This document shows, one piece after another, positions 24,732 to 34,098 of a DNA stretch of 64,000 nt. Source of the stretch: Dehalococcoidia bacterium (GTDB taxonomy: Bacteria; Chloroflexota; Dehalococcoidia; Bin125). Under the pieces are notes generated by a model. The model did not search any database, had not been told where the DNA came from, and saw nothing but the letters and a program-made list of their open reading frames with translations. The stretch lies in NCBI GenBank assembly GCA_022825855.1, contig JAJDWB010000013.1, forward strand, positions 248,001-312,000. Reading direction: 5' to 3'. Numbering within the stretch: the stretch's first letter is position 1; the number at the start of each line of letters is the position of its first letter. The position numbers and the translations under genes were made by a program.

Positions 24732-25430
24732 GTGGGTCGATTCGATCCTCTGCCGACCGATCCTTATCGGGACCAGCCTCGCGTCCATGGAGCGCTCTGC
24801 GCAGCATGCCGCGAGGTCACCAGGCTTGGCACGAAATTCTGCTCCAACTGCAGCGCCTTCCGCGACGATGCAGAGCGGGGCCACACGATTCGCTATGCCA
24901 CATCCCGCTGGATGCGCTTCGCCGCCCGCATCGTCGATAGCGTCATCGTTGTCGTCCTCTCAATCGTCGTGTTCTTCATCCTCGAGTCGGCAGGCGTCGT
25001 CGAGTTCGACGCAGCCGATGCGGAGTCAATTGCCGCTTCCGACCTGAATCTCAGCGTCTTGGTCGGTACGGCCATCTGGTTCCTCTGGTTCGCCATTGTC
25101 GCGCCGCGCGGTCAGACGCCGGGCAAGCAGATCGTCCGCACCAAGGTGATCACGGCCGAAGGTCAGGATGTCTCCACCCAACGAATCTGGCTGCGCGAGG
25201 GCTTGTTCCAGGGATTCCCGCTGCTTTCCTCACTGTTCGCCGAGCCGATCATGACCCCGCCCGAGGCCGTCACCCAGTTGCTCGCCATCGCCACGTTGTT
25301 CGTCCTGCTCGATGCGGTCGCGATCTTCTTCAGCTCGGATCGCCAGACGATCCACGATCGCGTCTTCGGCACGCTCGTGGTCAATGTCCGGCCGGTTCGG
25401 CAACCCAGCGCGGAGCTGCGAGCGCTGTAA
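24732..25430 (+). CDS. RDD-family membrane protein with N-terminal zinc ribbon
   Basis: This 232-residue protein has a zinc ribbon (Cys23, Cys26, Cys37, Cys40) followed by an RDD domain. Membrane helices are near 62-86 (IVDSVIVVVLSIVVFFIL), 105-120 and 175-195, with the RDD hallmarks RIVDS, GQTPGKQIVRTKVI and SSDRQTIHDRVFGTLVV. RDD proteins are poorly characterised; some act as ion exchangers. GGAG lies before the GTG start. The next gene encodes a second RDD protein with the same zinc-ribbon arrangement. Confidence 0.82.
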   Translation: MGRFDPLPTDPYRDQPRVHGALCAACREVTRLGTKFCSNCSAFRDDAERGHTIRYATSRWMRFAARIVDSVIVVVLSIVVFFILESAGVVEFDAADAESIAASDLNLSVLVGTAIWFLWFAIVAPRGQTPGKQIVRTKVITAEGQDVSTQRIWLREGLFQGFPLLSSLFAEPIMTPPEAVTQLLAIATLFVLLDAVAIFFSSDRQTIHDRVFGTLVVNVRPVRQPSAELRAL

Positions 25431-25527
25431 CCGTCCGGCGCGAGAGCCGAACGTGTCCGGACGCCTGTCGGAAGTCCGGCCCGTCGGCGCTAGCCTCCCA
25501 GCGAGCCACAAAGCATGCGAGCCAGTC

Positions 25528-26295
25528 ATGGCCGGCAGGAAACCCGGCGCGTTGCGCGCCGAACATTGCCCGATTTGCGACGAGTATCCCGGCGTCGGCG
25601 TGTTCTGCGCCAGGTGCGGCGTGCTCATGTCGCACCCGACATCCGGCGACTTTGCCGCTCCCTATCTGATGCGGCTGGGCAGCGAAATCCTGGATTTGCT
25701 GATCTTCCTGCTCCTGCCGATCTGGCTGTACATGATGTGGTTCACCTCGCGCGACGGTCAGTCGCCGGCCAAGTCGCTGCTCGACCTGTACGTGATCAAC
25801 GAGGCGGGACAGGAGGTCACGCCGCAACGCATGTGGATGCGCGAACTGGTAATCAAGCGCTTGCTGCTCGGCTTCATCGGCTACGCGTTCGGTCTGCTGG
25901 GGCCGGTGATCAATGCCGGTTGGATCTTGATGAATCCCGATCGGCAGTGCATTCATGACCGCATGGTAGGCACGCTGGTCGTAGTCCGGAGAGATGCGCC
26001 CAAGCCTGCCGTGAAGCCGTCCGAGTTCGCGCCAGATGATGTGCGAATGCCGCCACCGGCGCCACCCGGTCCGCGAGTCTCGCCGCCGGCGCCGGCTCCA
26101 ACCCTCCCCGCTGACGTGCCCGCTGACGTGAGAGCCGAGACCGCACAGCGGCGTCCGTCAAAGCCGGCGCCGAGTTCGCCGGAACTCGACGCGCTCGAGG
26201 CGCAGCGCAGCAGCCTCTCTCAGACCGAGTACGAACGCCGCCGCCGGGCGCTGCTCGCGGATGCGCGAGACTCCCGCGACAGTGCGGGGGAATAG
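25528..26295 (+). CDS. RDD-family membrane protein with zinc ribbon and coiled C-terminal tail
   Basis: The 255-residue product starts with a zinc ribbon (Cys14, Cys17, Cys27, Cys30: HCPICDEYPG ... FCARCG). An RDD domain follows, with helices near 52-67 (ILDLLIFLLLPIWLYMMW) and 108-128 and the motifs GQSPAKSLLDLYVI and NPDRQCIHDRMVGTLVVV. It then has a 90-residue Pro/Ala-rich, charged tail ending in a predicted helix (ALEAQRSSLSQTEYERRRRA). The last 30 residues resemble the short SHOCT-like oligomerisation tail of other membrane proteins. ATG 25528 is selected because it precedes the zinc ribbon. Confidence 0.75.
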   Translation: MAGRKPGALRAEHCPICDEYPGVGVFCARCGVLMSHPTSGDFAAPYLMRLGSEILDLLIFLLLPIWLYMMWFTSRDGQSPAKSLLDLYVINEAGQEVTPQRMWMRELVIKRLLLGFIGYAFGLLGPVINAGWILMNPDRQCIHDRMVGTLVVVRRDAPKPAVKPSEFAPDDVRMPPPAPPGPRVSPPAPAPTLPADVPADVRAETAQRRPSKPAPSSPELDALEAQRSSLSQTEYERRRRALLADARDSRDSAGE

Positions 26296-26313
26296 CGGCG
26301 AAGCGCGGTCCGT

Positions 26314-29193
26314 CTAGGAGCAGCCGGAAGTGGCTCCGCAGTTCATGCAGCGGAAGCAGGAGCCGGAGCGGACCATGATCGAGCCGCATTCCGCGCATGG
26401 CGGAGCATCGAGTTGGTTCTGGAATCCGCTCGTCCCGGTGTAATCGACCAGCGGGACTTCTGCCACAGATTGAGTCACCGGTGCGGGACCTGCCTCCTCG
26501 TCGGCCAGCTTGACTTCTTCCGGCGACATGACCAGTTGGCCCTGCTTGGCGACTGTGTCGGCCGAATCTGCCGCGAGGTACCTGGCCCCCATCCAGCGGA
26601 AGACGTAGTCGAGAATCGAGTCGGCATGAGGGATGTCCTGGTTACGGGTCCAACCCATCGGCTCGAAGCGCATGTGAGCGAACTTCTTGACCAGCGTTGA
26701 CAGCGGTACGCCGGACTGCAGCGCGACGGAGGTCAGCGTGCCGACCGCGTCCATCAGGCCGGAGACCGTCGAGCCTTCCTTCGAGATGTGGACGAACACC
26801 TCGCCGGGCCGGCCGTCCTCGAACTCGCCAATCGTCATGTAGCCCTCGTGCTCGCCAATCGTGAACTTGTGAGTCAGCGCCTGGCGCTCATCCGGCAATC
26901 GGTGCCGGCGATAGGCCGGCGGCGAGAGAGCGTTCTCGACGACGACCGGTGCATCGGTCGGCATGGACGGACCCGGCTGCTCAATCACCGCCGCGGCCTG
27001 CGCCGAGCCGGTTCGCTCGCCGGTCTCCAGCGGCTGAATCCGCTTGGAGTTGTCGCGGTAAATGGCGACGGCCTTGACGCCGAGTTTCCACGCGTCGACG
27101 TAGGTCTGCATGATCTCGTCAACGCTGGTCTGTTCGGGCACATTGACCGTCTTGGAGACCGCGCCCGAGAGGAACGGCTGCACCGCGCCGAGCATGCGGA
27201 TGTGACCGAGCGGGGCAATGCTGCGCTGTCCGGCCTGGGCCTTGAAGGCGCAGTCGAAAATGGCCAGGTGCTCGGTCTCCAGGTCGGCCGCGCCTTCAAT
27301 CGTGCCGGTGTCGTCGATATGCGCGCCGATCCGCTCGATCGCGTCTTCGGCGTAGCCCAGACGGCGCAGCGCCGCCGGCACCGTGCGGTTGACGATCTTG
27401 AAGTAGCCGCCGCCGGAGAGGTTCTTGTACTTGACCAGGGAAATGTCGGGCTCAACGCCGGTCGTGTCGCAGTCCATCATGAACGCGATCGTGCCGGTCG
27501 GCGCAAGCACCGTGGCCTGGGCATTGCGGTAGCCATGCAACTCGCCCAGCACGAGCGCCTGACGCCAGGCGTCCTCGGCGGCATCGCGGACCGCATCCGG
27601 GACCGTGTCCAGACCGTCGATCCGGCCGACCGCCGCCTGGTGCTTGCGCATCACCCGCAGGAACGGGTCGCGGTTGTCGGCGTAGCCCGAGAAGGCGCCG
27701 ATGCGCTCCGCAATCCGGGCCGACTGCAGGTATCCCTCGCCGGTCATCAGCGCCGTCACTGTCGCCGCCAGGGCGCGTCCCGCGACGGAGTCGTAGGGCA
27801 GCCCGCGAGCCATCAACAGCGCGCCGAGGTTGGTGTAACCCAGACCTAGCGGGCGGTACTTCTCCGAGTTCTCGCCTATCAGGGCCGACGGATAGGACGC
27901 GTTCGAGACCAGGATCTCCTGCGCCGTGATGATCACACGGCAGGCGTGACGGTACGCCTCGACATCGAACTCATGCGTCTCCAGGTCGTAGAACTTGAGC
28001 AGGTTCAACGACGCCAGGTTGCAGGCCGTGTCGTCCAGGAACATGTACTCGGAGCACGGGTTCGAGGCATAAATGCGGTCGGTATTGGAGCAGGTGTGCC
28101 AGTCGTTGATCACCGAGTCGAACTGCATGCCCGGGTCGCCGCACTGGTGCGTCGCCGCCGAGATCGCCCGCAGGATCTCGCGGGCTGGCATCTGCTCGAC
28201 CACTTCGCCGCCGACCACTTCGCGCGTGGCCCACATGCCGTTCGCTTCGACCGCCTGCATGAACTCGTCCGATACGCGCACCGAGTGGTTGGCGTTCTGG
28301 AACGAGACCGAGGAGTAGGCATCGCCGTTCAACGAGCCGTCGTAGCCGGAGTCGATCAGCGCCCACGCCTTGCGCTCCTCGTCGGCCTTGCAGTTGATGA
28401 ACTCAAGCACATCGGGGTGATCGGCATTGAGGATGATCATCTTGGCCGCGCGGCGCGTCTTGCCGCCCGACTTGATCACGTTGGCGAAAGCGTCGTATCC
28501 GCGCATGAAGGAGACCGGCCCGGACGCCTTGCCGCCGCCGGTCAGCGATTCGCGGCTGGATCGCAAAGTGGACAGGTTGGATCCGGTGCCGCTGCCCCAC
28601 TTGAACAGCAGGGCCTCGCGCTTGGCCAGGTCCATGATCGACTCCATCGTGTCCTCGACGGAGTTGATGAAGCAGGCCGAGCACTGCGGCGTCTCCTCAA
28701 CGCCGACGTTGAACCAGACCGGCGAGTTGAAGGCCGCATATTGATTGATCAGCAGATAGCGCAACTCCTGGGAGAAGGCCGAGGCCGCCGCGCCGTCGTT
28801 GAAGTAGCCGCCCGCGCGGCCCCAGCGCGTGATCGTCTCGACGACGCGGTCAACCAGCGTCTTCATCGAGGATTCGCGTTCGTCCGTGCCGGCCTGGCCC
28901 CAGAAGTACTTGGAAGCCACGATGTTGGTCGCCGTCTGCGACCAGAAGGCAGGCGTCTCGATGTCGGACTGCTCGAAGATCGTCTCGCCCGAGTCGGAGG
29001 TAATCGCCGCCGTGCGGTAGGTCCACTCGATCTGTCCGTAGACATCCTCGCCAGGCTGCGTGAAATGGCGTCCAATCAGCGGTTCGCGCACGGCTCGCGC
29101 CGCGGGTGTGGCCTGTTCCTCCTGACCGGCCTCGCTGGACAATGCAGCGGCCGCCTCTTCGGTGACATTGGTTTGTTCATCGGCGCGGGTCAT
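26314..29193 (-). CDS. nrdJ: Adenosylcobalamin-dependent (class II) ribonucleotide reductase
   Basis: The 959-residue enzyme converts ribonucleotides to deoxyribonucleotides. It shows the class II family's FNSPVWFNVGVEETPQCSAC, then SDxGGKTRRAAKM-like FANVIKSGGKTRRAAKM, the active-site NPCSEYMFLDDTACNLASLN, and LAPTGTIAFMMDCDTTGVEP. The C terminus is cysteine-rich (CAECGSIMVRSGSCFRCMNC), acting as the redox relay. ATG 29193 has GGGAG 8 bases upstream; a GTG at 29208 is an alternative. It is transcribed alone from a good promoter at 29340-29369. B12 dependence allows DNA precursor synthesis with or without oxygen. Confidence 0.97.
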   Translation of the reverse strand: MTRADEQTNVTEEAAAALSSEAGQEEQATPAARAVREPLIGRHFTQPGEDVYGQIEWTYRTAAITSDSGETIFEQSDIETPAFWSQTATNIVASKYFWGQAGTDERESSMKTLVDRVVETITRWGRAGGYFNDGAAASAFSQELRYLLINQYAAFNSPVWFNVGVEETPQCSACFINSVEDTMESIMDLAKREALLFKWGSGTGSNLSTLRSSRESLTGGGKASGPVSFMRGYDAFANVIKSGGKTRRAAKMIILNADHPDVLEFINCKADEERKAWALIDSGYDGSLNGDAYSSVSFQNANHSVRVSDEFMQAVEANGMWATREVVGGEVVEQMPAREILRAISAATHQCGDPGMQFDSVINDWHTCSNTDRIYASNPCSEYMFLDDTACNLASLNLLKFYDLETHEFDVEAYRHACRVIITAQEILVSNASYPSALIGENSEKYRPLGLGYTNLGALLMARGLPYDSVAGRALAATVTALMTGEGYLQSARIAERIGAFSGYADNRDPFLRVMRKHQAAVGRIDGLDTVPDAVRDAAEDAWRQALVLGELHGYRNAQATVLAPTGTIAFMMDCDTTGVEPDISLVKYKNLSGGGYFKIVNRTVPAALRRLGYAEDAIERIGAHIDDTGTIEGAADLETEHLAIFDCAFKAQAGQRSIAPLGHIRMLGAVQPFLSGAVSKTVNVPEQTSVDEIMQTYVDAWKLGVKAVAIYRDNSKRIQPLETGERTGSAQAAAVIEQPGPSMPTDAPVVVENALSPPAYRRHRLPDERQALTHKFTIGEHEGYMTIGEFEDGRPGEVFVHISKEGSTVSGLMDAVGTLTSVALQSGVPLSTLVKKFAHMRFEPMGWTRNQDIPHADSILDYVFRWMGARYLAADSADTVAKQGQLVMSPEEVKLADEEAGPAPVTQSVAEVPLVDYTGTSGFQNQLDAPPCAECGSIMVRSGSCFRCMNCGATSGCS

Positions 29194-29339
29194 GATTGTT
29201 GCTCCCACAAGGACAATTATGGCGCACTGGCTCCGGCTTGGGAGCGGTTCGTGCCCTCGATGATGTGGCTCAGACCGATGTCAGCCCTACGACCGCCGTC
29301 AGTCTTCAATTGCTCACCTGTGTGAACAGTTGGGCAGTA

Positions 29340-29369
29340 AGTCTAGTCACATGTGGCAACTCTTGGCAA
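29340..29369 (-). promoter_or_regulatory. nrdJ promoter with repeated TTGCCA
   Basis: Read on the minus strand: TTGCCA (29369-29364), an 18-base spacer and TAGACT (29345-29340). The spacer contains a second TTGCCA (29359-29354), forming a direct repeat with 10-base period that could be an operator. The leader to ATG 29193 is about 140 bases and shows no B12 riboswitch that I recognise. On the plus strand TACACT (29422-29427) is a candidate -10 for the next gene. The rest of 29194-29491 holds nothing else identifiable. Confidence 0.5.
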
Positions 29370-29491
29370 CTCAAGGCGACTCGGCACGCGTCTCGCACTC
29401 AGGAATCTACGACAACACAGGTACACTGGTCACCTCGGCTCCGTGAACGGCTCGGCGCCCTGCCCACATCTCCACAGGAGTCGTTGATCAA

Positions 29492-30553
29492 GTGGACGCA
29501 CCCATTCACCTGCCGCTGCTGCCCTGTGGCGTCGGCTCCACGCGGCACACCGACCCCGCCGAAGCGGTCTCGGAGATGCTCGAGGACTACTGGCGCCTGC
29601 CCTTCTGGCCCCAGCTTCCCAACCGTTCCGGCGAGGAACTGATGATCCCTCAGACCGGCCTTTCATTGCCCGGAGCGACATGGGACGGTCAGCACGTCAC
29701 CTGGAGCGGGCAGATCTCCGACGCCGACCTGGCCAACGCAGCACTGCCGCCGCGCGAGCGTGCCGAGGGGCTCTACGAGCTGCTCGAACGGCTGCCCGGC
29801 GTGCCCGAGGAGCGCAAGTCGCCCGTGGTCAAGGGTCACCTGGTCGGACCGATCACGCTGGCCCGCTGGACGCGCGACCCGTCCGGCGCATCACCGCTTG
29901 AGGACGTGCAGACGCTTGAACGTCTGGGCGCGTGGCTGGGCGCGGCGGCTGCCGAGCAAGCCCGAGTCTTCCAGCGCCAGGGATTCCAGGCGATCATCAT
30001 GTTCGACGAGCCGGAGCTGGCCTCGGTCGGCGAACCGTCGATCCCGCTGCCCTGGCGCGAAGTCATCCCGGTGCTGCGTGCAGCGATCGAGCCGCTCCAG
30101 CGACTCGGCGCGCTGGCCGGCATTCATTGCTGCGCCTCGCCCAACTGGACCCGGATCCTCGACGCGCGGCCTAACCTGATCCACTTCGACGCCCGCGAGG
30201 GCCACGTCGACGACGTGATCGAACATCACCGCGCCGTGCGCGAGCACGTCGCCCGCGGCGGCTATCTCGGCTGGGGTCTCTGGCCCACCGACGGTCGCGG
30301 ACCGCTGCCTTTCGACTCCAGGGAGATGCAGTACTTCCTCGCCAACAAGGCGCGTGACCTGTCCTTCGTCGACGCCTCTGTGGGGCTAATCTTCAAGCGC
30401 TCGATGCTGACCGGAGTCTGCGGAGGCGCAGGCCTCGACGCCGAAACGGAGCGACAGGTTGCCCGCGACCTGGAAGAACTGTCGATGGGCATCAGGCACC
30501 GCTATTGGATCGCTGCGACCACCGATGTCGACCCCGACGCGCCGCTGACCTGA
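29492..30553 (+). CDS. MetE/UROD-superfamily methyltransferase-like protein
   Basis: The 353-residue TIM-barrel protein resembles stand-alone cobalamin-independent methionine-synthase-like proteins. It has LPCGVGSTRHTDPAEAVSEM near the start, HLVGPITLARWTRDP in the middle, IIMFDEPELASVG (substrate Asp/Glu), the zinc-ligand pair in GIHCCASPNW and a third Cys late in TGVCGGAGL. It lacks the large N-terminal half of full MetE. Reaction and methyl donor are unknown. Translation starts at GTG 29492 with GGAG 11 bases upstream. Confidence 0.75.
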   Translation: MDAPIHLPLLPCGVGSTRHTDPAEAVSEMLEDYWRLPFWPQLPNRSGEELMIPQTGLSLPGATWDGQHVTWSGQISDADLANAALPPRERAEGLYELLERLPGVPEERKSPVVKGHLVGPITLARWTRDPSGASPLEDVQTLERLGAWLGAAAAEQARVFQRQGFQAIIMFDEPELASVGEPSIPLPWREVIPVLRAAIEPLQRLGALAGIHCCASPNWTRILDARPNLIHFDAREGHVDDVIEHHRAVREHVARGGYLGWGLWPTDGRGPLPFDSREMQYFLANKARDLSFVDASVGLIFKRSMLTGVCGGAGLDAETERQVARDLEELSMGIRHRYWIAATTDVDPDAPLT

Positions 30554-30568
30554 ATCGCAAACGCGTGG

Positions 30569-31594
30569 CTAGCCCGCCGGACTCTCGGCGTCGTGCCGGT
30601 AGCGCTCGAGGAACTCCAACATCAGACGGTTGACGTCCTCGGCGCCTTCCTGCTGCACCCAGTGACCGCTGTCGGGCAGATAGGTGAGCTCGAACGGTCC
30701 CGTGAACAGCTTCTGCATGTCGTTGGTCAGTTCCTTGCCCAGGGCCTTGTCGCGTTCGCCCCAGAGCAACAGCGTCGGCGCCGCAATGCGCGGATAGCTG
30801 ACCGGCTCCTCCGTCGACGCCCCGAAGATGCTGTCGAAGGCCTGCCCCAGACCGTTCAGGCGGCTGCTCAACCGCGTTCTGGAGTCCTGTGCGCCGGCCC
30901 GTACGGCCGCGCGATAGAAGTGGATCGGGCCGGTCAGCCCGTTTCGCGCCGCGGCCCGGCGGTACTCCTGCAGCACCTCCGGTGGAAATGCCTCCGGATG
31001 CGCGGCCGTGTCGCGGAAGATCAGGCCGATCCGCTCGTAATCGTTGATCGCAAGCCAGCGCTCGGGCAGCCACGGAATTTGGAAGACGAACATGTACCAG
31101 GATCGGCCGATCTGTCGGATGTTGGGCCGCCCGCCAAAGGCTTCCGCCATCCGCTCGGGATGCGGAGCGTTCATCACCACCAGCCGTTCGGTCCAATCCG
31201 GATAGTCCATGGCGAAACGCCAGGCCACCGCTCCGCCCCAGTCGTGGCCGACGATCACGGCGCGATCACGCCCGCTATGCGCGATCAGACGTTGCACGTC
31301 CTCGGTCAGCAGATCCAGCTCATAGTCCTCAATACGCGACGGCGCGTCGGACAGGTTGTAGCCGCGCAAGTCGGGCGCGATTGCCCAGTAGCCGGCGGCT
31401 GCGAGAGCAGGCAGTTGCAACCGCCAGGACCACCAGAACTCGGGGAATCCGTGCAGCAGGATCGCCAGCGGCGCCGAGTCGAGATCGCCCTCGGGACGGA
31501 CCTCGGCATAGTGCAGCCTGACGCCTCCCGCTCCCTCGGCGAACCCGTGACTCCAGTTGCCGGGCGGCTGCGACTCAATCGCGGGATCGGCCAT
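30569..31594 (-). CDS. Alpha/beta hydrolase, epoxide-hydrolase-like (second of a pair)
   Basis: The 341-residue enzyme has the oxyanion motif ILLHGFPEFWWSWR, the nucleophile elbow VGHDWGGAVAWRFA (nucleophile Asp118) and the catalytic His in LPDSGHWVQQEGAEDV. An Asp rather than Ser nucleophile with HGFPE fits epoxide hydrolases or haloalkane dehalogenases. Its ATG overlaps the stop of the upstream paralogue by one base (TGATG), so they are co-translated. The substrate is unknown. The N-terminal 25 residues add a short extension. Confidence 0.87.
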   Translation of the reverse strand: MADPAIESQPPGNWSHGFAEGAGGVRLHYAEVRPEGDLDSAPLAILLHGFPEFWWSWRLQLPALAAAGYWAIAPDLRGYNLSDAPSRIEDYELDLLTEDVQRLIAHSGRDRAVIVGHDWGGAVAWRFAMDYPDWTERLVVMNAPHPERMAEAFGGRPNIRQIGRSWYMFVFQIPWLPERWLAINDYERIGLIFRDTAAHPEAFPPEVLQEYRRAAARNGLTGPIHFYRAAVRAGAQDSRTRLSSRLNGLGQAFDSIFGASTEEPVSYPRIAAPTLLLWGERDKALGKELTNDMQKLFTGPFELTYLPDSGHWVQQEGAEDVNRLMLEFLERYRHDAESPAG

Positions 31595-32490
31595 CAGCCC
31601 GACTCCCCTGCATCCGGTGGCGCGAGGAAGTCGAGCATCGCCGCGGTCACCTGCTGGGGCTGCTCCTGCTGCACCCAGTGGCCTGCCTCGTCAATCAGGA
31701 CCGTGCGCAGATCGTCCACCTGCTCTGAGGCCTCCTCCATGAAGGGCAGCCGCACGGCCTGGTCGTCCCGGCCCCAGATGAACTGGGTTGGGCACGTGAT
31801 CCGCTTGTGCCGATCGGGCCAGGTCAGGAACCAGTTGGGCCAGTAAATCGAGCGGTAGTACTTCATCGCCGAGGACAACGCCTTGGGCTGCTTGAGCGCT
31901 TCCGCGAAGATCTCGATGTCGCGTTCGCTGAACGCGCCCGCGCGCGAGCCGACGCCGGTGAAGATGCGCTCGGTGGTCGCGTCGATGTCCGACCAGTTCC
32001 GCCGCTCCGCCAATCCCGGCACTTGCATCAGCAGCGCGTAGACGTTGTTCGGGTAGTTGCGCTTGCCCCAGTACCAGGAACGCACCAGGGGAGCGTTCAG
32101 CACGATCAGGCGGTCGCACGCCTTCGGGTAGTCGATCGGGAACTGCAGCGAAATCACGCCGCCCCAATCGTGACCGACGATCGTGGCCGACTCCTCGCCC
32201 ATGGCGCGGATCAGGCCGCGCACATCCTTGGTCAGGTTCTTGATGTCGTAGCCTCCGCGAGGCTTGTCGGAGAGGTTGTAGCCGCGCATGTCGGGTGCGA
32301 CCACCCGGAATCCCGCCTCGGCCAGCGGACCGATCTGGTAGCGCCACGAGTACCAGTGCTCGGGGAAGCCGTGCAGCAGGACGACCAGCGGCCCCTCACC
32401 CTGGCTCACGTAGTGCAATCGGACGCCGTTGGTCGTGGCGTATCCGTGCGTCCATTGCGATTCGTCGAATGCGGCGCCGTCTGTGCTCAT
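31594..32490 (-). CDS. Alpha/beta hydrolase, epoxide-hydrolase-like (first of a pair)
   Basis: This 298-residue paralogue of the next gene has VVLLHGFPEHWYSWR, VGHDWGGVISLQFP (nucleophile Asp108) and DEAGHWVQQEQPQQV with the catalytic His. ATG 32490 follows a GTGGAGGTTGTC ribosome binding site with 5-base spacing; an earlier GTG would remove that site. Both hydrolases keep the HDWGG and GHWVQQE motifs but differ over most surface regions, suggesting different substrates after an old duplication. Confidence 0.87.
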   Translation of the reverse strand: MSTDGAAFDESQWTHGYATTNGVRLHYVSQGEGPLVVLLHGFPEHWYSWRYQIGPLAEAGFRVVAPDMRGYNLSDKPRGGYDIKNLTKDVRGLIRAMGEESATIVGHDWGGVISLQFPIDYPKACDRLIVLNAPLVRSWYWGKRNYPNNVYALLMQVPGLAERRNWSDIDATTERIFTGVGSRAGAFSERDIEIFAEALKQPKALSSAMKYYRSIYWPNWFLTWPDRHKRITCPTQFIWGRDDQAVRLPFMEEASEQVDDLRTVLIDEAGHWVQQEQPQQVTAAMLDFLAPPDAGESG

Positions 32491-32569
32491 GACAACCTCC
32501 ACGCCGAACGGAGTTGCGACACGGCGCGGTCGGCAATCCTGGAAGGGAGTCGATCCGGCCGCTGTTCGG

Positions 32570-33877
32570 CTAGTTCAGCCAGGCGAGCGGATTGACTGCC
32601 TGGCCGTCGATGATGATCTCGAAATGCAGGTGCGCGCCCGAGGAGTTCCCGGTGTTCCCCACAGTGCCAATGTAGGCGTTGGATTGCACCCATTCACCCT
32701 CGCGCACCCAGATCTCGTCAAGATGCGCATAACGCGAGCGATATCCCCCGCCGTGATTGATCTCGACCCAGTTTCCGTAAGAGGGATCCCAGGTCGCCAC
32801 CGTCACCTGACCGCCCGCTGTCGCGCCCACGATCGTGCCCAGCGGAGCGAGGAAATCGACGCCCGTGTGATAGCCGAAGGCATTCGCCCGTGGAGTCCCG
32901 AAGGGATCGCTGATTCCGTCCGGTCCCAGCGGCCAGGCGAACGTCGGCACGGCCCAGACCTGGGCACTCTGTCCGCTGCTGCCTGTGGAAGTCGCGCTCG
33001 CCGTGGCGCCGGCCGGCAGCGACGCCGAGCCCTGAACCAGCAGCAGCTTCTGTCCGACTTGGATCTGTTCCGGCGTGGAGATCCCGTTCGATGTGAAGGC
33101 GATCGTTGCCTCAAAGTCGGCCTGGTAGTTCTCTTCCAACCGCGACAGCGTGTCTCCGGGCTGCACCGTGTAGACCAGTCCGTCCACCGGCGGAAGCTGA
33201 AGAATCTGGCCCACGGTCAGGTGATCCGGATCGTAGATGTCGAAGTTGTTGAACAGCACCGTCGCCTCTTCCAGGCCGAACCGCCTGGCAATGCTCGAGG
33301 CCGTGTCTCCCTCCTGGACCTCGTAGCCGAAGGAGACCGGCAACTGCGCGCCGGCCGAGAGCCCCAGGTACTCACGAATCCGCGAGGCAGGATCGCCCGC
33401 GGCAGCGCCTGTCGTATCGGCTGCGTCGCTGCTGCCGGACACGGCTGAGCTCGACGCTGCCCCGGCGGTCTGAACGGCCTCGCCGCGATCCGCGGCCGCG
33501 GTCGATCTGACTCCGGTGGCAGTCGAACCGAGCGTGCTCGGCGAGACGCCGGTCTCTGCGGTTGCGGTCGCCGCGGTCGTGGTCCGGGTGGCGCTCGTGA
33601 CCGGCTCCGGCGCCTCAATCGACGGCCGCGACTGAGTCCGATCGGTCAGCAACGACGCTCGGACGATCGCATCCTCGAACAGGGCTGCCGATCGGATCTG
33701 GGCTTCAGAGGCGATCCGCACATCAAAGACGACCGCCAGCATCGCCACCAGGCCTGCTGCAGCCAGAATCAACAGCGACCAATGCTGTCCGCCCGAGGCG
33801 ATCCGGCGGGGTGGGCTATCCACCACCGCCCATCCGCCCACGCGGCTGCTGAGCAGCGGCTCGGCCAGCCTCAGCAT
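32570..33877 (-). CDS. M23 peptidoglycan endopeptidase with two LysM domains
   Basis: The 435-residue protein has one membrane anchor (about 34-52, LLILAAAGLVAMLAVVF), then a Ser/Thr/Ala-rich linker. Two LysM domains follow (about 184-228, YEVQEGDTASSIARRFG; 232-277, YTVQPGDTLSRLEENY), and a C-terminal M23 domain has the zinc ligands of GYHTGVDFLAP (HxxxD) and SGAHLHFEI (HxH). It cuts cell-wall peptides outside the membrane. ATG 33877 is selected because a GAGGGA purine run precedes it and no signal exists in the upstream extension. A TACACT -10 box is at 33936-33931. Confidence 0.92.
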   Translation of the reverse strand: MLRLAEPLLSSRVGGWAVVDSPPRRIASGGQHWSLLILAAAGLVAMLAVVFDVRIASEAQIRSAALFEDAIVRASLLTDRTQSRPSIEAPEPVTSATRTTTAATATAETGVSPSTLGSTATGVRSTAAADRGEAVQTAGAASSSAVSGSSDAADTTGAAAGDPASRIREYLGLSAGAQLPVSFGYEVQEGDTASSIARRFGLEEATVLFNNFDIYDPDHLTVGQILQLPPVDGLVYTVQPGDTLSRLEENYQADFEATIAFTSNGISTPEQIQVGQKLLLVQGSASLPAGATASATSTGSSGQSAQVWAVPTFAWPLGPDGISDPFGTPRANAFGYHTGVDFLAPLGTIVGATAGGQVTVATWDPSYGNWVEINHGGGYRSRYAHLDEIWVREGEWVQSNAYIGTVGNTGNSSGAHLHFEIIIDGQAVNPLAWLN

Positions 33878-33972
33878 CGGCAGCGTCCCTCGGTCGTTGG
33901 GTGTTGCACGAGGACTCCCGTTACGTTCGAAGTGTATCCGAGATCGGCGATACCGCGGCTGCCCATTGACAG

Positions 33973-34001
33973 GTGACAAATCCTGCGCCATGCGATACCA
34001 T
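33973..34001 (+). promoter_or_regulatory. Promoter of a short leader-like unit
   Basis: GTGACA (33973-33978), a 17-base spacer and TACCAT (33996-34001) make a plausible promoter. It would start RNA at about 34008, before a 21-residue ORF with a strong ribosome binding site. Confidence 0.5.
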
Positions 34002-34032
34002 GACGGCGGTTGGGAACTGGAAGGAGGATTCG

Positions 34033-34098
34033 ATGCGCAAGCTGAACATTCACCTCCGTTACGGAGTCCTTCAAGTCGACAGGCTTGGCTCCCGCTAG
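34033..34098 (+). CDS. 21-residue small protein or leader peptide
   Basis: MRKLNIHLRYGVLQVDRLGS-R is encoded right after AAGGAGGA (34021-34028), one of the best ribosome binding sites in the window. CCTCC at 34053-34057, inside the ORF, can pair with GGAGG, while CTCCG-TTA-CGGAG offers a competing hairpin. The stop lies within the hairpin at 34087-34104. The next gene, the sirtuin, begins 68 bases later. It may be a small basic protein or a regulatory leader. Confidence 0.45.
   Translation: MRKLNIHLRYGVLQVDRLGSR

Noticed and set aside
29194-29491. B12 riboswitch upstream of nrdJ
   Set aside because: I could not find the conserved B12-box sequence or the long multi-helix layout in the leader of about 140 bases; only a promoter and TTGCCA repeats are apparent.
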